Below, in pieces: positions 22,463 to 30,133 of a stretch of DNA of 32,242 nucleotides. The stretch spans positions 1 to 32,242 of the forward strand of contig DAOTVD010000190.1 in the NCBI GenBank assembly GCA_034437075.1. The letters are read 5' to 3'. This DNA is from DAOTVD01 sp034437075 (GTDB lineage Bacteria; Chloroflexota; Anaerolineae; Aggregatilineales; J027). Under the pieces are notes generated by a model. It was not told the origin of the DNA. It did not search any database and saw only the letters and a list, made by a program, of their open reading frames with translations. Within the stretch, counting starts at the first letter, position 1. Each line of letters opens with the position of its first letter. The translations under genes and the position numbers were made by a program.

Positions 22463-24106
22463 ATGCGCGAAATACTCAAGATACTAACTGACCCGAGTAG
22501 CCTGAAAGCATTGATTATGCCTTTCAGGACCGAACTCATCCGAGCGTTACTGATCTTTCTAGGCGTCTTGATTGGTGTATTTTCGGTATATATTGGTATC
22601 CCGTTTTTGGATGTTCAATTTACCAGCGCCGACCCAGCCCATCTGACAGACGGGCATCAAGATACCTGGGTGAAAACTGTCGCGATTGCTTATGCCGAAG
22701 GCTACTTCAGCGAAGACGATACCCGCTCCGCTCTGGTAGAAGCGGGCTACGGCCCCGAACAAATCGACAGTATGATCGAAGCCAACGAGGGGGCTCCTGC
22801 GGTTGTGGCAGCCTTGCAAGCCGTGCGCGATTTGCCCTCTCAAGACGCTGCGAATGATAATCAAATTTCCAGCGGCATCCTAGGCAATCTGTTGACGCTG
22901 TTCTGCCTGGGGGCCTATCTGGTCGGCTTTTTGCTAATGGCCGTGGTGTTGTCTTTCCGCCCCATCCCGATTGGCCCTTGGCGCAAACAAGCTATCGCGG
23001 GCCACGAGAGCACGGCCCGCATGGGCGAAGCCGAAAAACAACGCCGCGCCGCGCTGGATGCCGCCAAAGAAGCCACCACGAGCTATGAAGAAGCATTGGG
23101 GGAACCCATCGCCACCTTTATGTCGGCCTATGTATTGGGTGATGACTTGTACGATGACTCCTTCGCGATTGAGCCCGGTGGGGCATTTGCCGGTGAATGT
23201 GGTATCGGCATTGGCGAGACCATCGGCGTAGGCGAACCCAAAAAAGTGACCGCCATGGAAGCCTGGTTATTTGACCAACAAGAGATTCAAACGGTTACTT
23301 ATATGGTGATGTCGGAGCACGCCTTTAACGACGAAGCCCTACGCGCCAAGCTCGCGCCGCGTGGCGAGATCGTACTGGCAACGACCGATAAGCCGATTAT
23401 TATCGAGACAAAAACCCTGCGGATGCAGGTCAATATCACCAGCCTGGAATATGGCGAAGGGTCTCTGCCGCCGAATAGCTTCTTCGAAAACGTGACCTTC
23501 GCATTGGCTGTGTGGCAGAAGGATGGCGCAGCGGAAACCAGTAGCGCCGAGGCCGAAGCGATGCCCAGCCCACAACCCGCCCAACCCCAACCCTTGCCAT
23601 CTCAGACCCCACCACCGCAACCGCAGCCTCAACAACCGTTGCCCAGCAATTTTGCCCAGGGGACTCCGCCGCCCCAACAGCAGGGCCAACCCCTAACGGG
23701 TAACTTTGGCCAGGGGGCACCGCCACCCCAACAACCCCCGCAGCAAGGCCAACCCCTGACGGGCAACTTTGGCCAGGGGGCACCGCCACCCCAACAACCC
23801 CCGCAGCAAGGCCAGCCCCTGACGGGTAACTTTGGCCAGGGGGCACCGCCACCCAGGCAACAACCGCCCCCTCAACAAACACCTGGGCAAAGCCAACCCC
23901 TGACTAGCAATTTCGGCCAGGGGGCACCGCCGCAACAACAAGGCGGGATTCGCCCATTGACGAGCAATGCGCCGGGGGGTGGCCAGGGACAAATGCCGCT
24001 TCCGCGCCGCCAGCCCCCACCGATGGATGATGAAGAAGATAGCGATGAAAGCTTCCGAGGACGTCCCTCACCCGGCAGTCCCTTTGGTGACACTGGCGAA
24101 CATTAA
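22463..24106 (+). CDS. Two-helix membrane protein with a Pro/Gln tandem-repeat tail, unknown function
   Basis: I do not recognise a named family. The 547-residue product has membrane segments at about 25-49 and 138-164, with an acidic helical loop of about 90 residues between them that resembles small UBA-like or helical modules. After the second segment comes a short helical stretch (G-E-A-E-K-Q-R-R-A-A). A compact domain of about 130 residues (about 220-352) follows, with G-E-C-G-I-G-I-G-E-T-I-G-V-G-E-P-K-K and many strands. From about 360 the chain is Pro/Gln-rich, and residues 391-507 hold six tandem copies of a Q-P-L-T-G-N-F-G-Q-G-A-P-P-P unit. The last 40 residues are charged. The gene stands alone with its own promoter and a terminator downstream. 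The tail may extend the domain or act as a flexible scaffold. Confidence 0.8.
   Translation: MREILKILTDPSSLKALIMPFRTELIRALLIFLGVLIGVFSVYIGIPFLDVQFTSADPAHLTDGHQDTWVKTVAIAYAEGYFSEDDTRSALVEAGYGPEQIDSMIEANEGAPAVVAALQAVRDLPSQDAANDNQISSGILGNLLTLFCLGAYLVGFLLMAVVLSFRPIPIGPWRKQAIAGHESTARMGEAEKQRRAALDAAKEATTSYEEALGEPIATFMSAYVLGDDLYDDSFAIEPGGAFAGECGIGIGETIGVGEPKKVTAMEAWLFDQQEIQTVTYMVMSEHAFNDEALRAKLAPRGEIVLATTDKPIIIETKTLRMQVNITSLEYGEGSLPPNSFFENVTFALAVWQKDGAAETSSAEAEAMPSPQPAQPQPLPSQTPPPQPQPQQPLPSNFAQGTPPPQQQGQPLTGNFGQGAPPPQQPPQQGQPLTGNFGQGAPPPQQPPQQGQPLTGNFGQGAPPPRQQPPPQQTPGQSQPLTSNFGQGAPPQQQGGIRPLTSNAPGGGQGQMPLPRRQPPPMDDEEDSDESFRGRPSPGSPFGDTGEH
23633..23983 (+). repeat. Tandem coding repeats (Pro/Gln unit)
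   Basis: Six in-frame units begin at 23633, 23687, 23750, 23813, 23894 and 23951. Units two and three are 63 bases long and nearly identical in DNA; the others differ in length (54, 81 and 57 bases). The shared core encodes Q-P-L-T-G-N-F-G-Q-G-A-P-P-P. The close DNA match of the middle units suggests recent duplication by slippage or unequal crossing over. Confidence 0.9.
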
Positions 24107-24121
24107 TCGTTCACTTGCATC

Positions 24122-24150
24122 AAAAAAGCCCCATCGTCGGATGGGGCTTT
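24122..24150. terminator. Bidirectional terminator between the 22463 gene and greA
   Basis: AAAGCCCCATC and GATGGGGCTTT form a perfect 11-bp stem with a GTCG loop. On the minus strand it runs into T6, a strong terminator for greA. On the plus strand only TTT follows, so it is weaker there. Confidence 0.85.
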
Positions 24151-24182
24151 GTCGTGGGGCGGATGACACATCCCCGGCACGA

Positions 24183-24644
24183 TTATTCCACAGCTTGGAT
24201 CGTAAAAAAGATTTCGCCAGCAGGTGTTTGAACACGCACTTTATCCCCTGCTTTTTTATTTAGCAATGCCGCGCCAATCGGGCTCTCGTTGGAAATCGCG
24301 CCGGTGCGGGGGTCGGCTTCAGCCGCGCCTACAATGCGGAATGTCTCTGGTTCTTCGCCATCTTCCACTAACGTCACCTGGCTGCCGATATGCACGCGCC
24401 CAGTATCCGCCTTATCGATGACGGTTGCATAGCGCAAGGTGTTTTCCAGGTCACGAATGCGGCTTTCGAGCAACGCTTGCTGCTCTTTCGCGTCATGATA
24501 ATTTGCATTCTCTTTCAAGTCCCCTTCCGCGATGGCCTCTTTCAATTTCTGAGCGATTTCTGGGCGGCGGACGTCGCGCAGTTCGGCCAGTTCTTGTTCC
24601 AACTTGGCTTTACCCTCGGGGGTTAAGAATTTTTCCTCAGACAT
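24183..24644 (-). CDS. greA: Transcription elongation factor GreA
   Basis: The 153-residue product is GreA, which enters the RNA polymerase secondary channel and stimulates cleavage of backtracked RNA. The N-terminal coiled coil (about 8-75) carries the acidic tip in E-G-D-L-K-E-N-A-N-Y-H-D-A-K-E, with the Asp and Glu that hold the catalytic metal. The usual S-E-N-A is K-E-N-A here. The C-terminal FKBP-like domain (about 83-153) has V-x-I-G-S-Q-V and I-S-N-E-S-P-I-G-x-A-L. Length matches. The ATG has GAGG 8 bases upstream. It is a single-gene unit on this strand, with a strong terminator after it. Confidence 0.97.
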   Translation of the reverse strand: MSEEKFLTPEGKAKLEQELAELRDVRRPEIAQKLKEAIAEGDLKENANYHDAKEQQALLESRIRDLENTLRYATVIDKADTGRVHIGSQVTLVEDGEEPETFRIVGAAEADPRTGAISNESPIGAALLNKKAGDKVRVQTPAGEIFFTIQAVE

Positions 24645-24715
24645 CTCATTTACCTCGTTCCAATATAGGGCTCATAAACCTTTAGCATACCGATTTCATA
24701 CGCAAGTATCAACAC

Positions 24716-25867
24716 TCAGGGGCGCGTAAAGGGGCCAAAGAGACGTTCCCATTCCTGAAGGGCATAGCGATCTGTCATCCCGGCTATGTAGTCCGTCACA
24801 GCACGCTCAAGCCCGACCACCTCAATGCGCACTTGCGTCTGAAAGGGCAATTGGGTGGGTTCGCGCACAAACTCATTAAACAAGTCGCTAATAAAGCGCT
24901 GGGCTTTGCTGCTCATGCGCACTACCCGGTAATGACGATACATATTGGCGTATAAAAAGTGTTTCCATTCGCGGTTTAAGTCCGCCATTTCGGGGGAATG
25001 CGCCACGATATTGCGTTCAAGCGCTTGTACATCAGCGGGGGTTTGCACGGTATGCTCATCGATAAGCTGTTGCGTATGCAGCAAAACGTCGTTTATCTGC
25101 ATACCTTTCAATTCGCGCACCAGTTCATGGCGTTTCAACTCGGTGATTGTGTTATCTCGCCAACCCAGGCTGTCCATTAAGCGCTGCCATAAACCGACCT
25201 CGGCCAGTTGTTCGGGCAGCAACAACCCGGCGCGCAAGCCGTCATCCAGGTCATGCACGTTATAGGCTAGTTCATCCGCGATGTTGGCAATTTGCGCTTC
25301 GAAGCTGGCCCGCAGTTCAGGCGAGAATCCTTCCGCATCGGCTTTATCATATTCGGTCTCATGCTTCACAATGCCTTCCAGGGCTTCGTACGAAAGATTG
25401 AGGCCCGGGAAAGTGGGATAGCGCCGCTCTAGTTTGGTAACAATCCGGTAGGTTTGTTTGTTATGTTCAAACCCGCCATGCTCAGCCATCAAGCGATTAA
25501 GCGCGGCTTCACCGGCATGCCCAAAGGGCGGATGCCCAAGATCGTGCGAGAGGCAAATCGTCTCCACCAGATCACGATTAGCGCCCAACGCCCGCGCTAG
25601 GCTCTCGCCCACCTGGGCGACTTCTAAGGTGTGGGTTAGGCGTGTGCGGTAGTAATCGCCTTCGTGGTTCACAAACACCTGGGTTTTATATTCCAGGCGC
25701 CGGAAGGCGGTTGTGTGCAAAATCCGGTCGCGGTCGCGTTGAAAAACGGTACGATAAGCGGGTTCGTGTTCTTCATGGAAGCGCCCCCGCGACGCAGCAC
25801 TTTTGAGCGCGTAGGGGGCCAGCATCTGAGCTTCGAGTTTTTCTTGTTGAGCACGGGTCATTAACAT
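24716..25867 (-). CDS. dgt: dGTP triphosphohydrolase family protein
   Basis: The 383-residue product is an HD-domain deoxynucleotide triphosphohydrolase, which splits dGTP (or other dNTPs) to the nucleoside and triphosphate. The metal site is complete: R-T-R-L-T-H-T-L-E-V (His79), S-H-D-L-G-H-P-P-F-G-H-A-G-E (His108, Asp109) and the late Asp in I-A-D-E-L-A-Y. The N-terminal R-D-R-D-R-I-L-H-T-T-A-F-R-R-L is typical. The length is that of the shorter bacterial dgt-like group rather than E. coli Dgt (505 residues). The start at 25867 has no Shine-Dalgarno sequence and lies 6 nt after a -10 box, so it may be leaderless. It diverges from tpx through interlocked promoters. Confidence 0.94.
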   Translation of the reverse strand: MLMTRAQQEKLEAQMLAPYALKSAASRGRFHEEHEPAYRTVFQRDRDRILHTTAFRRLEYKTQVFVNHEGDYYRTRLTHTLEVAQVGESLARALGANRDLVETICLSHDLGHPPFGHAGEAALNRLMAEHGGFEHNKQTYRIVTKLERRYPTFPGLNLSYEALEGIVKHETEYDKADAEGFSPELRASFEAQIANIADELAYNVHDLDDGLRAGLLLPEQLAEVGLWQRLMDSLGWRDNTITELKRHELVRELKGMQINDVLLHTQQLIDEHTVQTPADVQALERNIVAHSPEMADLNREWKHFLYANMYRHYRVVRMSSKAQRFISDLFNEFVREPTQLPFQTQVRIEVVGLERAVTDYIAGMTDRYALQEWERLFGPFTRP

Positions 25868-25873
25868 GCGTTC

Positions 25874-25905
25874 ATTTTAGCACATTCGCGGATAGGGGCT
25901 AAAAT
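25874..25905. promoter_or_regulatory. Interlocked divergent promoters for dgt and tpx
   Basis: ATTTTAGC (25874-25881) and GCTAAAAT (25898-25905) form a perfect 8-base inverted repeat around a 16-base spacer. Read outward, each arm is a TAAAAT -10 box: to the left for dgt (25879-25874), to the right for tpx (25900-25905). At exactly 17-base spacing the -35 region of each promoter (TTAGCC for dgt, TTAGCA for tpx) lies in the other arm. The dgt box also has the extended TGC. RNA polymerase could therefore occupy only one direction at a time. Confidence 0.55.
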
Positions 25906-25947
25906 AGGGCTATGGTTCATCTACACACTATTGAAAGGATATGTGTT

Positions 25948-26478
25948 ATGGCATACGACGAGCGCCCTGCTGGGGCACAATTAGGACCTGGCGGGCCAAC
26001 GCTGCCAGTGCGGGGGAAGATGCTGCTACCGGGCGATGCCGCGCCGGAGTTCACCTTGCTGGCGGCCAATGATTTCAGCGAAAAGCAACTGAGCGATTAC
26101 GCAGGCAAGGTCAAAATCATTAGCATCATTCCCTCTATCGACACCAGCGTATGTAGCACCCAAACACGGCGCTTTAACACCGAGGCCGCTGCCCTGGGGG
26201 ATAACCTCGCCCTGCTGACCGTCAGCGCCGATTTACCCTTCGCGCAGATGCGTTGGTGTGGGGCCGAAGGCATCGATGCGGTCGAGATGTTGTCCGATCA
26301 TCGGACCATGCAGTTTGCTGACGATTATGGCGTCCATATTACCCCTTTGCGCCAGACGATGCGCGCGGTGGTAGTGGTCGATCAGCATAACAAGGTCATC
26401 CATAGCGAATATGTGACGAACATGGCCGATGAAGTCGATTTTGACGCGGCGCTGCAAGCCGCCCGTGACGCCCTGTAA
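25948..26478 (+). CDS. tpx: Thiol peroxidase Tpx
   Basis: The 176-residue product is an atypical 2-Cys peroxiredoxin that reduces hydrogen peroxide and organic peroxides using thioredoxin. The peroxidatic Cys69 lies in P-S-I-D-T-S-V-C-S-T-Q-T, with the Thr that shapes the site. The resolving Cys104 is in S-A-D-L-P-F-A-Q-M-R-W-C-G-A-E-G-I. Both motifs are close to E. coli Tpx. The N-terminus is about ten residues longer than usual. I chose the ATG at 25948 because AAAGGA lies 8 bases upstream. An in-frame ATG at 25912 sits 6 nt after the -10 box and could also be used, adding 12 residues. Divergent from dgt. Confidence 0.95.
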   Translation: MAYDERPAGAQLGPGGPTLPVRGKMLLPGDAAPEFTLLAANDFSEKQLSDYAGKVKIISIIPSIDTSVCSTQTRRFNTEAAALGDNLALLTVSADLPFAQMRWCGAEGIDAVEMLSDHRTMQFADDYGVHITPLRQTMRAVVVVDQHNKVIHSEYVTNMADEVDFDAALQAARDAL

Positions 26479-26510
26479 ATACTGCGCCCGGGCTGCGAAG
26501 CTGGCAGGCA

Positions 26511-26530
26511 ACCGCTAGCGGTGCTACAAT
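26511..26530 (+). promoter_or_regulatory. Extended -10 promoter with an overlapping palindrome, for the YjjX-like gene
   Basis: TGC-TACAAT gives an extended -10 box (TACAAT at 26525-26530). Directly upstream, ACCGCTAGCGGT (26511-26522) is a perfect 12-base palindrome lying in the spacer between the -10 and the expected -35. That is a classic operator position, though no regulator can be named. Confidence 0.4.
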
Positions 26531-26560
26531 GCAAACGGTTTAAGCGCCGATTCATACAGA

Positions 26561-27097
26561 ATGTGCATGATTATCATTACAGGCTCTACTAATCCGATAA
26601 AAGCCGCCGCCTCTCAGAATGTCCTCGTGGATGTCTTTCCGCAGGCCGAATTCCGCATCTTGGATGTGCCGAGCGATGTGCGCGCCCAACCTTGGGGCGA
26701 TAGCGAAACGCGCCAGGGCGCTTATAATCGCGCGCAAGCGGTGCTCGCGAACAGCCCCGCCGATATTGGTGTGGGCCTAGAAGGTGGCGTCGTCGAAACG
26801 GAATGGGGCCTGATGACAACCGCCTGGTGTGTGGTTGCTCATCGTAGGGGTATCATCGGCACGGGGGGCGGCGTTAAGATCATGCTGCCCGAACCCGTCG
26901 CCCAATCCCTGCGCACTGGTGCAGAACTCGGCGCCGCGATGGATGCCCTGACCGGGCTGACCAATACAAAACAACACGTGGGCGCTATTGGTATCCTAAC
27001 CGATGGTTTGCTCGACCGACAGCGCGCCTACGAAGTTATCGTCCGTTTAGCCGTTGCACCCTTTCGGCAACCCGATTTATATGGGGTATCGCTATGA
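26561..27097 (+). CDS. Inosine/xanthosine triphosphatase, YjjX/DUF84 family
   Basis: The 178-residue product matches the YjjX (NTPase_I-T, DUF84) family, which hydrolyses the damaged nucleotides ITP and XTP so that they do not enter nucleic acids. The motifs are in order: I-I-T-G-S-T-N-P-I-K-A-A at the N-terminus, the Q-P-W-G-D-S-E-T-R-Q-G-A-Y-N-R-A stretch (about 44-59), then G-V-G-L-E-G-G-V-V. Length is normal for the family. Two close ATG codons (26561 and 26567) are possible starts and no ribosome binding site decides between them. The stop codon overlaps the next gene as ATGA, so the next protein is translationally coupled to it. Confidence 0.9.
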   Translation: MCMIIITGSTNPIKAAASQNVLVDVFPQAEFRILDVPSDVRAQPWGDSETRQGAYNRAQAVLANSPADIGVGLEGGVVETEWGLMTTAWCVVAHRRGIIGTGGGVKIMLPEPVAQSLRTGAELGAAMDALTGLTNTKQHVGAIGILTDGLLDRQRAYEVIVRLAVAPFRQPDLYGVSL

Positions 27098-28689
27098 AAA
27101 GACCCATCTTTAGCTTATTGATCTGCGTGATGTTCGCCACAACGCTTGCCCTGCCTGCCATCGCGCAGGAGAACGTGCCCCCGCTGCCCACAATCCGCTT
27201 GGATGCTGGGCAACAAAGCGCAATCGAAAACCCGGATAGCTTTTGCTGGCCCATAGCACCGGGCGATAATCAATGCGATTTTGACCAACAACGCCAACCT
27301 GAGCAAGTGCTTAGCGTTTCGCCTGATCAAACGCTAGAAATTGTGATTTTCGGTAGCCTCGCGCCCCCCAGCGCCCTCTCGGCGACACTCATTCCGCAGA
27401 CCGGACAAACGCAAATGTTCAATTTGCAGCCTGCCCTGAATGCGGTGTTGGATGAACCGCTTCCGGTGGGCCGGGTTATCATCGAAGTGCTAGCCCAATA
27501 TGATGACGTGGCCGGGGTCGAAGCCTTTGTCAGCTATCGTTTTGGGCTGGAGGTTTTCGAACCCGCTCCGACACCGGATGCCGGCGCCGGGGGCGGATTG
27601 CCCGTGCCCACTGAAGAAGCCATGGCCACTGACGAAGCAACCGCAGAGGCTACAGCACTCGTCACTGCCGAGGCCACGGAGGAGGTCGCCATGGCCAGCC
27701 CGGAGGCCACTGAAGCGCCAACCGAACCGCCGACCGCGACCGCTACGCAAGCTGTGATTACCGCCGAGCCAACCCAAGAACCGCTGCCGCCAGTTCAAAC
27801 GCCAGAGGCCATCGAAGAGGCCACACAAGAAAGCGCTTTAAGCGCTGCCACCGAAGAAAAAACGCCCGAGCCGTCAACGCCGGAGAGCATCACGCCCGAA
27901 GCGACCGCCGAGGCCACATCCGAAGCCGTAACACCCGAGCCTTCGCCTGAAACTGCAACGCCAGAAGCGACGCCGGAGGCTACCGAGGAAGCAACGCCGG
28001 AGGCCACCGAGGAAATCACACTAGAGCCTATGACACCGCAAGCGACAGCCGAAGCGGATGCTATGGCCCCTACAGCGACCACTGTGCCACGCCCCGGCGA
28101 AACACAAGCTGTCACCCCGGAAACCGAAGTCGCGAGCGCCCCCACGGCCACAACCGTGCCGCGCCCCCAACAAGCTGCCCCGGCCCAAACCGAGGAAGTC
28201 GTGCAAGCTGCCAGCCCCATTCCCACGACCATGCCAACCTTATCTGTTTCGACACCCACAGGCCCGCAGGCTGGGCCGACGGCCACCCCCACGCCAACCC
28301 TTGCACAGGGTGCGCCCGATGCACCCCCCGAGGTGCGCCTCGTGTTTGCCGGGCAGCGCTATGCACCAGCCGGGGTGAGCTTCTGCCAACGGCAAGCAGA
28401 TGGTTCGCGGGTCTGTGTGGATAATCCCATTCCGCGTGATGAGCGTGATATTCGCTTGCTGAACGATTTCGCCGCACAACTTCAGTTTGGCCAGCTTCCG
28501 CGCCCAGGCGGCATTGAACTCGCCTACCTGAATGCCGATACGCTGGCGGTTGCACAACGTATCAGCCGCCCCGGCGACCGGGTGGTGCTGTTTAATGTCG
28601 ATGTCGCGCCAGGTGATTACATTCTGCGTGTGACGGTCGATTGGGGCGATACGGACGCTGAATATTTCTTCCGTGTGGTCGTGGAATAA
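27094..28689 (+). CDS. Secreted protein with two related domains joined by a long Thr/Pro/Glu stalk
   Basis: I do not recognise a named family. The 531-residue product has a signal peptide (1-24, ending A-I-A). Residues about 33-156 form a beta-rich domain, 157-410 are a low-complexity stalk of A-T-P-E-A-T-E type repeats, and 411-531 are a second beta-rich domain. The two domains look like diverged copies. Both have S-F-C followed by a second Cys after nine residues (Cys51/61 and Cys431/441), a similar F-G-x-L-x-x-P strand, and a final P-V-G or P-G-D turn leading into Y-R-F or Y-F-F-R strands. No hydrophobic C-terminal anchor is seen, so it is probably exported. It overlaps the YjjX-like gene by 4 bases and ends at a terminator. 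Confidence 0.82.
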   Translation: MKRPIFSLLICVMFATTLALPAIAQENVPPLPTIRLDAGQQSAIENPDSFCWPIAPGDNQCDFDQQRQPEQVLSVSPDQTLEIVIFGSLAPPSALSATLIPQTGQTQMFNLQPALNAVLDEPLPVGRVIIEVLAQYDDVAGVEAFVSYRFGLEVFEPAPTPDAGAGGGLPVPTEEAMATDEATAEATALVTAEATEEVAMASPEATEAPTEPPTATATQAVITAEPTQEPLPPVQTPEAIEEATQESALSAATEEKTPEPSTPESITPEATAEATSEAVTPEPSPETATPEATPEATEEATPEATEEITLEPMTPQATAEADAMAPTATTVPRPGETQAVTPETEVASAPTATTVPRPQQAAPAQTEEVVQAASPIPTTMPTLSVSTPTGPQAGPTATPTPTLAQGAPDAPPEVRLVFAGQRYAPAGVSFCQRQADGSRVCVDNPIPRDERDIRLLNDFAAQLQFGQLPRPGGIELAYLNADTLAVAQRISRPGDRVVLFNVDVAPGDYILRVTVDWGDTDAEYFFRVVVE

Positions 28690-28727
28690 ACGGTATTCGG
28701 CAAAACTGCATCACCTTTTTACAATCC

Positions 28728-28758
28728 ACCTGTGGAAACATTTTCTACAGGTTTTTTT
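28728..28758 (+). terminator. Intrinsic terminator of the 27094 gene
   Basis: An 11-bp stem with one G-U pair (28728-28738 with 28742-28752) and a CAT loop is followed by a T7 tract. It begins 39 bases after the stop codon. It also shows that the open frame upstream of the menA ATG is not coding. Confidence 0.88.
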
Positions 28759-28785
28759 GTGCAGATAGTTTTTGGGACATATGGC

Positions 28786-29697
28786 ATGAATCCAAGCACC
28801 GTCCATTCCGCTCCGGCCATTTGGTATCAGGCGATCCGCCCGCGCAGTTTAACCGCGACGTATGTGCCCATCGCCCTCGGCGGGGTGATCGCCTGGCAAG
28901 ACAATGCCTTCAACGCCGGATATTTTGTTCTGGCCTTGCTGGGCACCTTGGCGCTGCAAATCGCCGCTAACTTGTTCAACGAATATTTTGATTACATCAA
29001 AGGTATTGAGGCAGGCAAAACCCACGGGTTGGGGATGATCCTGAAGAATGATTATCTCACCCCGCAGCAGGTGCTCGGGGGTGCTGTGGCGAGTTTGGCG
29101 CTGGGGATCGTTATCGGGTTGTTTTTCGTCTGGCAGGCCGGATGGGTTATTCTGGCGATAGGTATCGCAGCGGTGTTGGTGGTGGTGTTGTACACCGCGA
29201 CGCCCTATGCCCTAGCCTATATTGGTTTAGGAGAAATCGCCGTCTTTATCTTCATGGGGCCGCTGATCGTCTTTGGAACCTATTATATTATGGCGGAGGA
29301 TTTTAGCTGGGTTCCGTTTGTGGGTGCCTTGCCAGTGGCAGCGGTGGTGGCAGCCATTTTGCATGCCAATAATTTGCGAGACCTGGAATCAGATCGTGCG
29401 GGCGGGCGCCTCACGTTGGCAGTCCGGCTAGGGCGCCGCTTCGCTCAGGCAGAATATATTGCCCTGACATTTGGCGCCCATGTGCTGACTGTGATGCTGA
29501 TTATCCTGGGGGTGGTGCCCTGGCCGACGCTCTTGGTGCTAGTCACTTTGCCGGAAACATTGCGCTTATGCCGCACCGCGACCAGCACAGAAGATAGCGC
29601 CATTCTGCATGGTGTACTGGTCCAAACCGCTCGCCTACACGCCCAATTTGGCAGCGCATATGTCGTGGGTTGGGCACTGAGCGTCGCATTCGCTTAA
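28786..29697 (+). CDS. menA: UbiA-family prenyltransferase, MenA-like
   Basis: The 303-residue product is a membrane prenyltransferase with about eight or nine hydrophobic segments. The first substrate motif is N-L-F-N-E-Y-F-D-Y-x-K-G (Asn and Asp for Mg-diphosphate) and the second is N-N-L-R-D-L-E-S-D-R-A-G-G. The pairing of N-E-Y-F-D-Y with N-N-x-R-D is typical of MenA, which attaches a polyprenyl chain to 1,4-dihydroxy-2-naphthoate in menaquinone synthesis. No other men genes are in the window. I chose the ATG at 28786. Open frame continues upstream to 28732 but runs through the terminator of the preceding gene. The ribosome binding site is weak (GGGA). The last 4 bases overlap the convergent gene at 29694. 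Confidence 0.92.
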   Translation: MNPSTVHSAPAIWYQAIRPRSLTATYVPIALGGVIAWQDNAFNAGYFVLALLGTLALQIAANLFNEYFDYIKGIEAGKTHGLGMILKNDYLTPQQVLGGAVASLALGIVIGLFFVWQAGWVILAIGIAAVLVVVLYTATPYALAYIGLGEIAVFIFMGPLIVFGTYYIMAEDFSWVPFVGALPVAAVVAAILHANNLRDLESDRAGGRLTLAVRLGRRFAQAEYIALTFGAHVLTVMLIILGVVPWPTLLVLVTLPETLRLCRTATSTEDSAILHGVLVQTARLHAQFGSAYVVGWALSVAFA

Positions 29698-30116
29698 TGC
29701 ACAAATTCTTGTTGAAACTTCTCGTACTTGCCATTCCAGAGATCGGGCGAGCGCATATTTTTGTTGATCGTGATCTCTTGAAAATGGGGAAAAAGCCTGG
29801 CCAGTACCGTAGGGATGGTCGCCCAGTCTTCTTCCCGCAAAATGGCTACCAGGTGATCCATATTCGCGCTCACCCAGGCCCATTCCTGGCGGAATTGTTC
29901 GGCTTTCATCCAGTAATCGCGCTTTTCCCAGGCATCGATGGCCTCTTGCAGGGTATCGTCAATAGCTTGCAACGAAAACACCAGCGCGCCGAGCATGTCG
30001 CACGCTTCGGCATCGATGTCTTGTTTTTGGCTCAGATGCCGCAGCAATTCGGCGCACGAGCGCATATGATAATGGCGACGCTTACCGGGGCTATTGGTGT
30101 TGACAACACGACTCAT
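29694..30116 (-). CDS. Small helical protein of unknown function
   Basis: I do not recognise this gene. The 140-residue product has no membrane segment or signal peptide. It begins with a basic, polar stretch (V-N-T-N-S-P-G-K-R-R-H-Y-H-M-R-S) and then appears mostly helical, with many Trp, Glu and Gln residues (A-I-D-A-W-E-K-R-D-Y-W, E-W-A-W-V). The composition is that of a normal soluble, folded protein and codon use resembles its neighbours, so I treat it as real. It lies 17 bases after the membrane protein at 30134, itself coupled to murA, which makes it the third gene of a murA operon. The gene end overlaps menA by 4 bases on the other strand. Confidence 0.72.
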   Translation of the reverse strand: MSRVVNTNSPGKRRHYHMRSCAELLRHLSQKQDIDAEACDMLGALVFSLQAIDDTLQEAIDAWEKRDYWMKAEQFRQEWAWVSANMDHLVAILREEDWATIPTVLARLFPHFQEITINKNMRSPDLWNGKYEKFQQEFVH

Positions 30117-30133
30117 GATACTGCGATTTCTTT

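Noticed and set aside
23436..23882. Minus-strand open frame with repeated Val/Pro/Gly motifs
   Set aside because: It is the complement of the Pro/Gln repeats of the gene at 22463 and shows no independent family signal.
23633..23983. Regular repeats that could suggest a CRISPR array
   Set aside because: The repeats are in frame, encode one Pro/Gln unit and have no unique spacers of constant length.
25912..25947. Leaderless start for tpx at 25912
   Set aside because: The -10 spacing fits, but the ATG at 25948 has a good ribosome binding site and gives a more typical Tpx N-terminus. Kept only as an alternative.
27795..28292. Long open frame on the minus strand rich in Gly, Val and Ser
   Set aside because: It is the complement of the Thr/Pro/Glu stalk of the plus-strand gene at 27094. 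Its repeats mirror that stalk and it has no ribosome binding site.
28732..28785. Upstream start for the MenA-like gene
   Set aside because: The segment overlaps the stem and T run of the preceding gene's terminator and encodes residues not typical of MenA N-termini.
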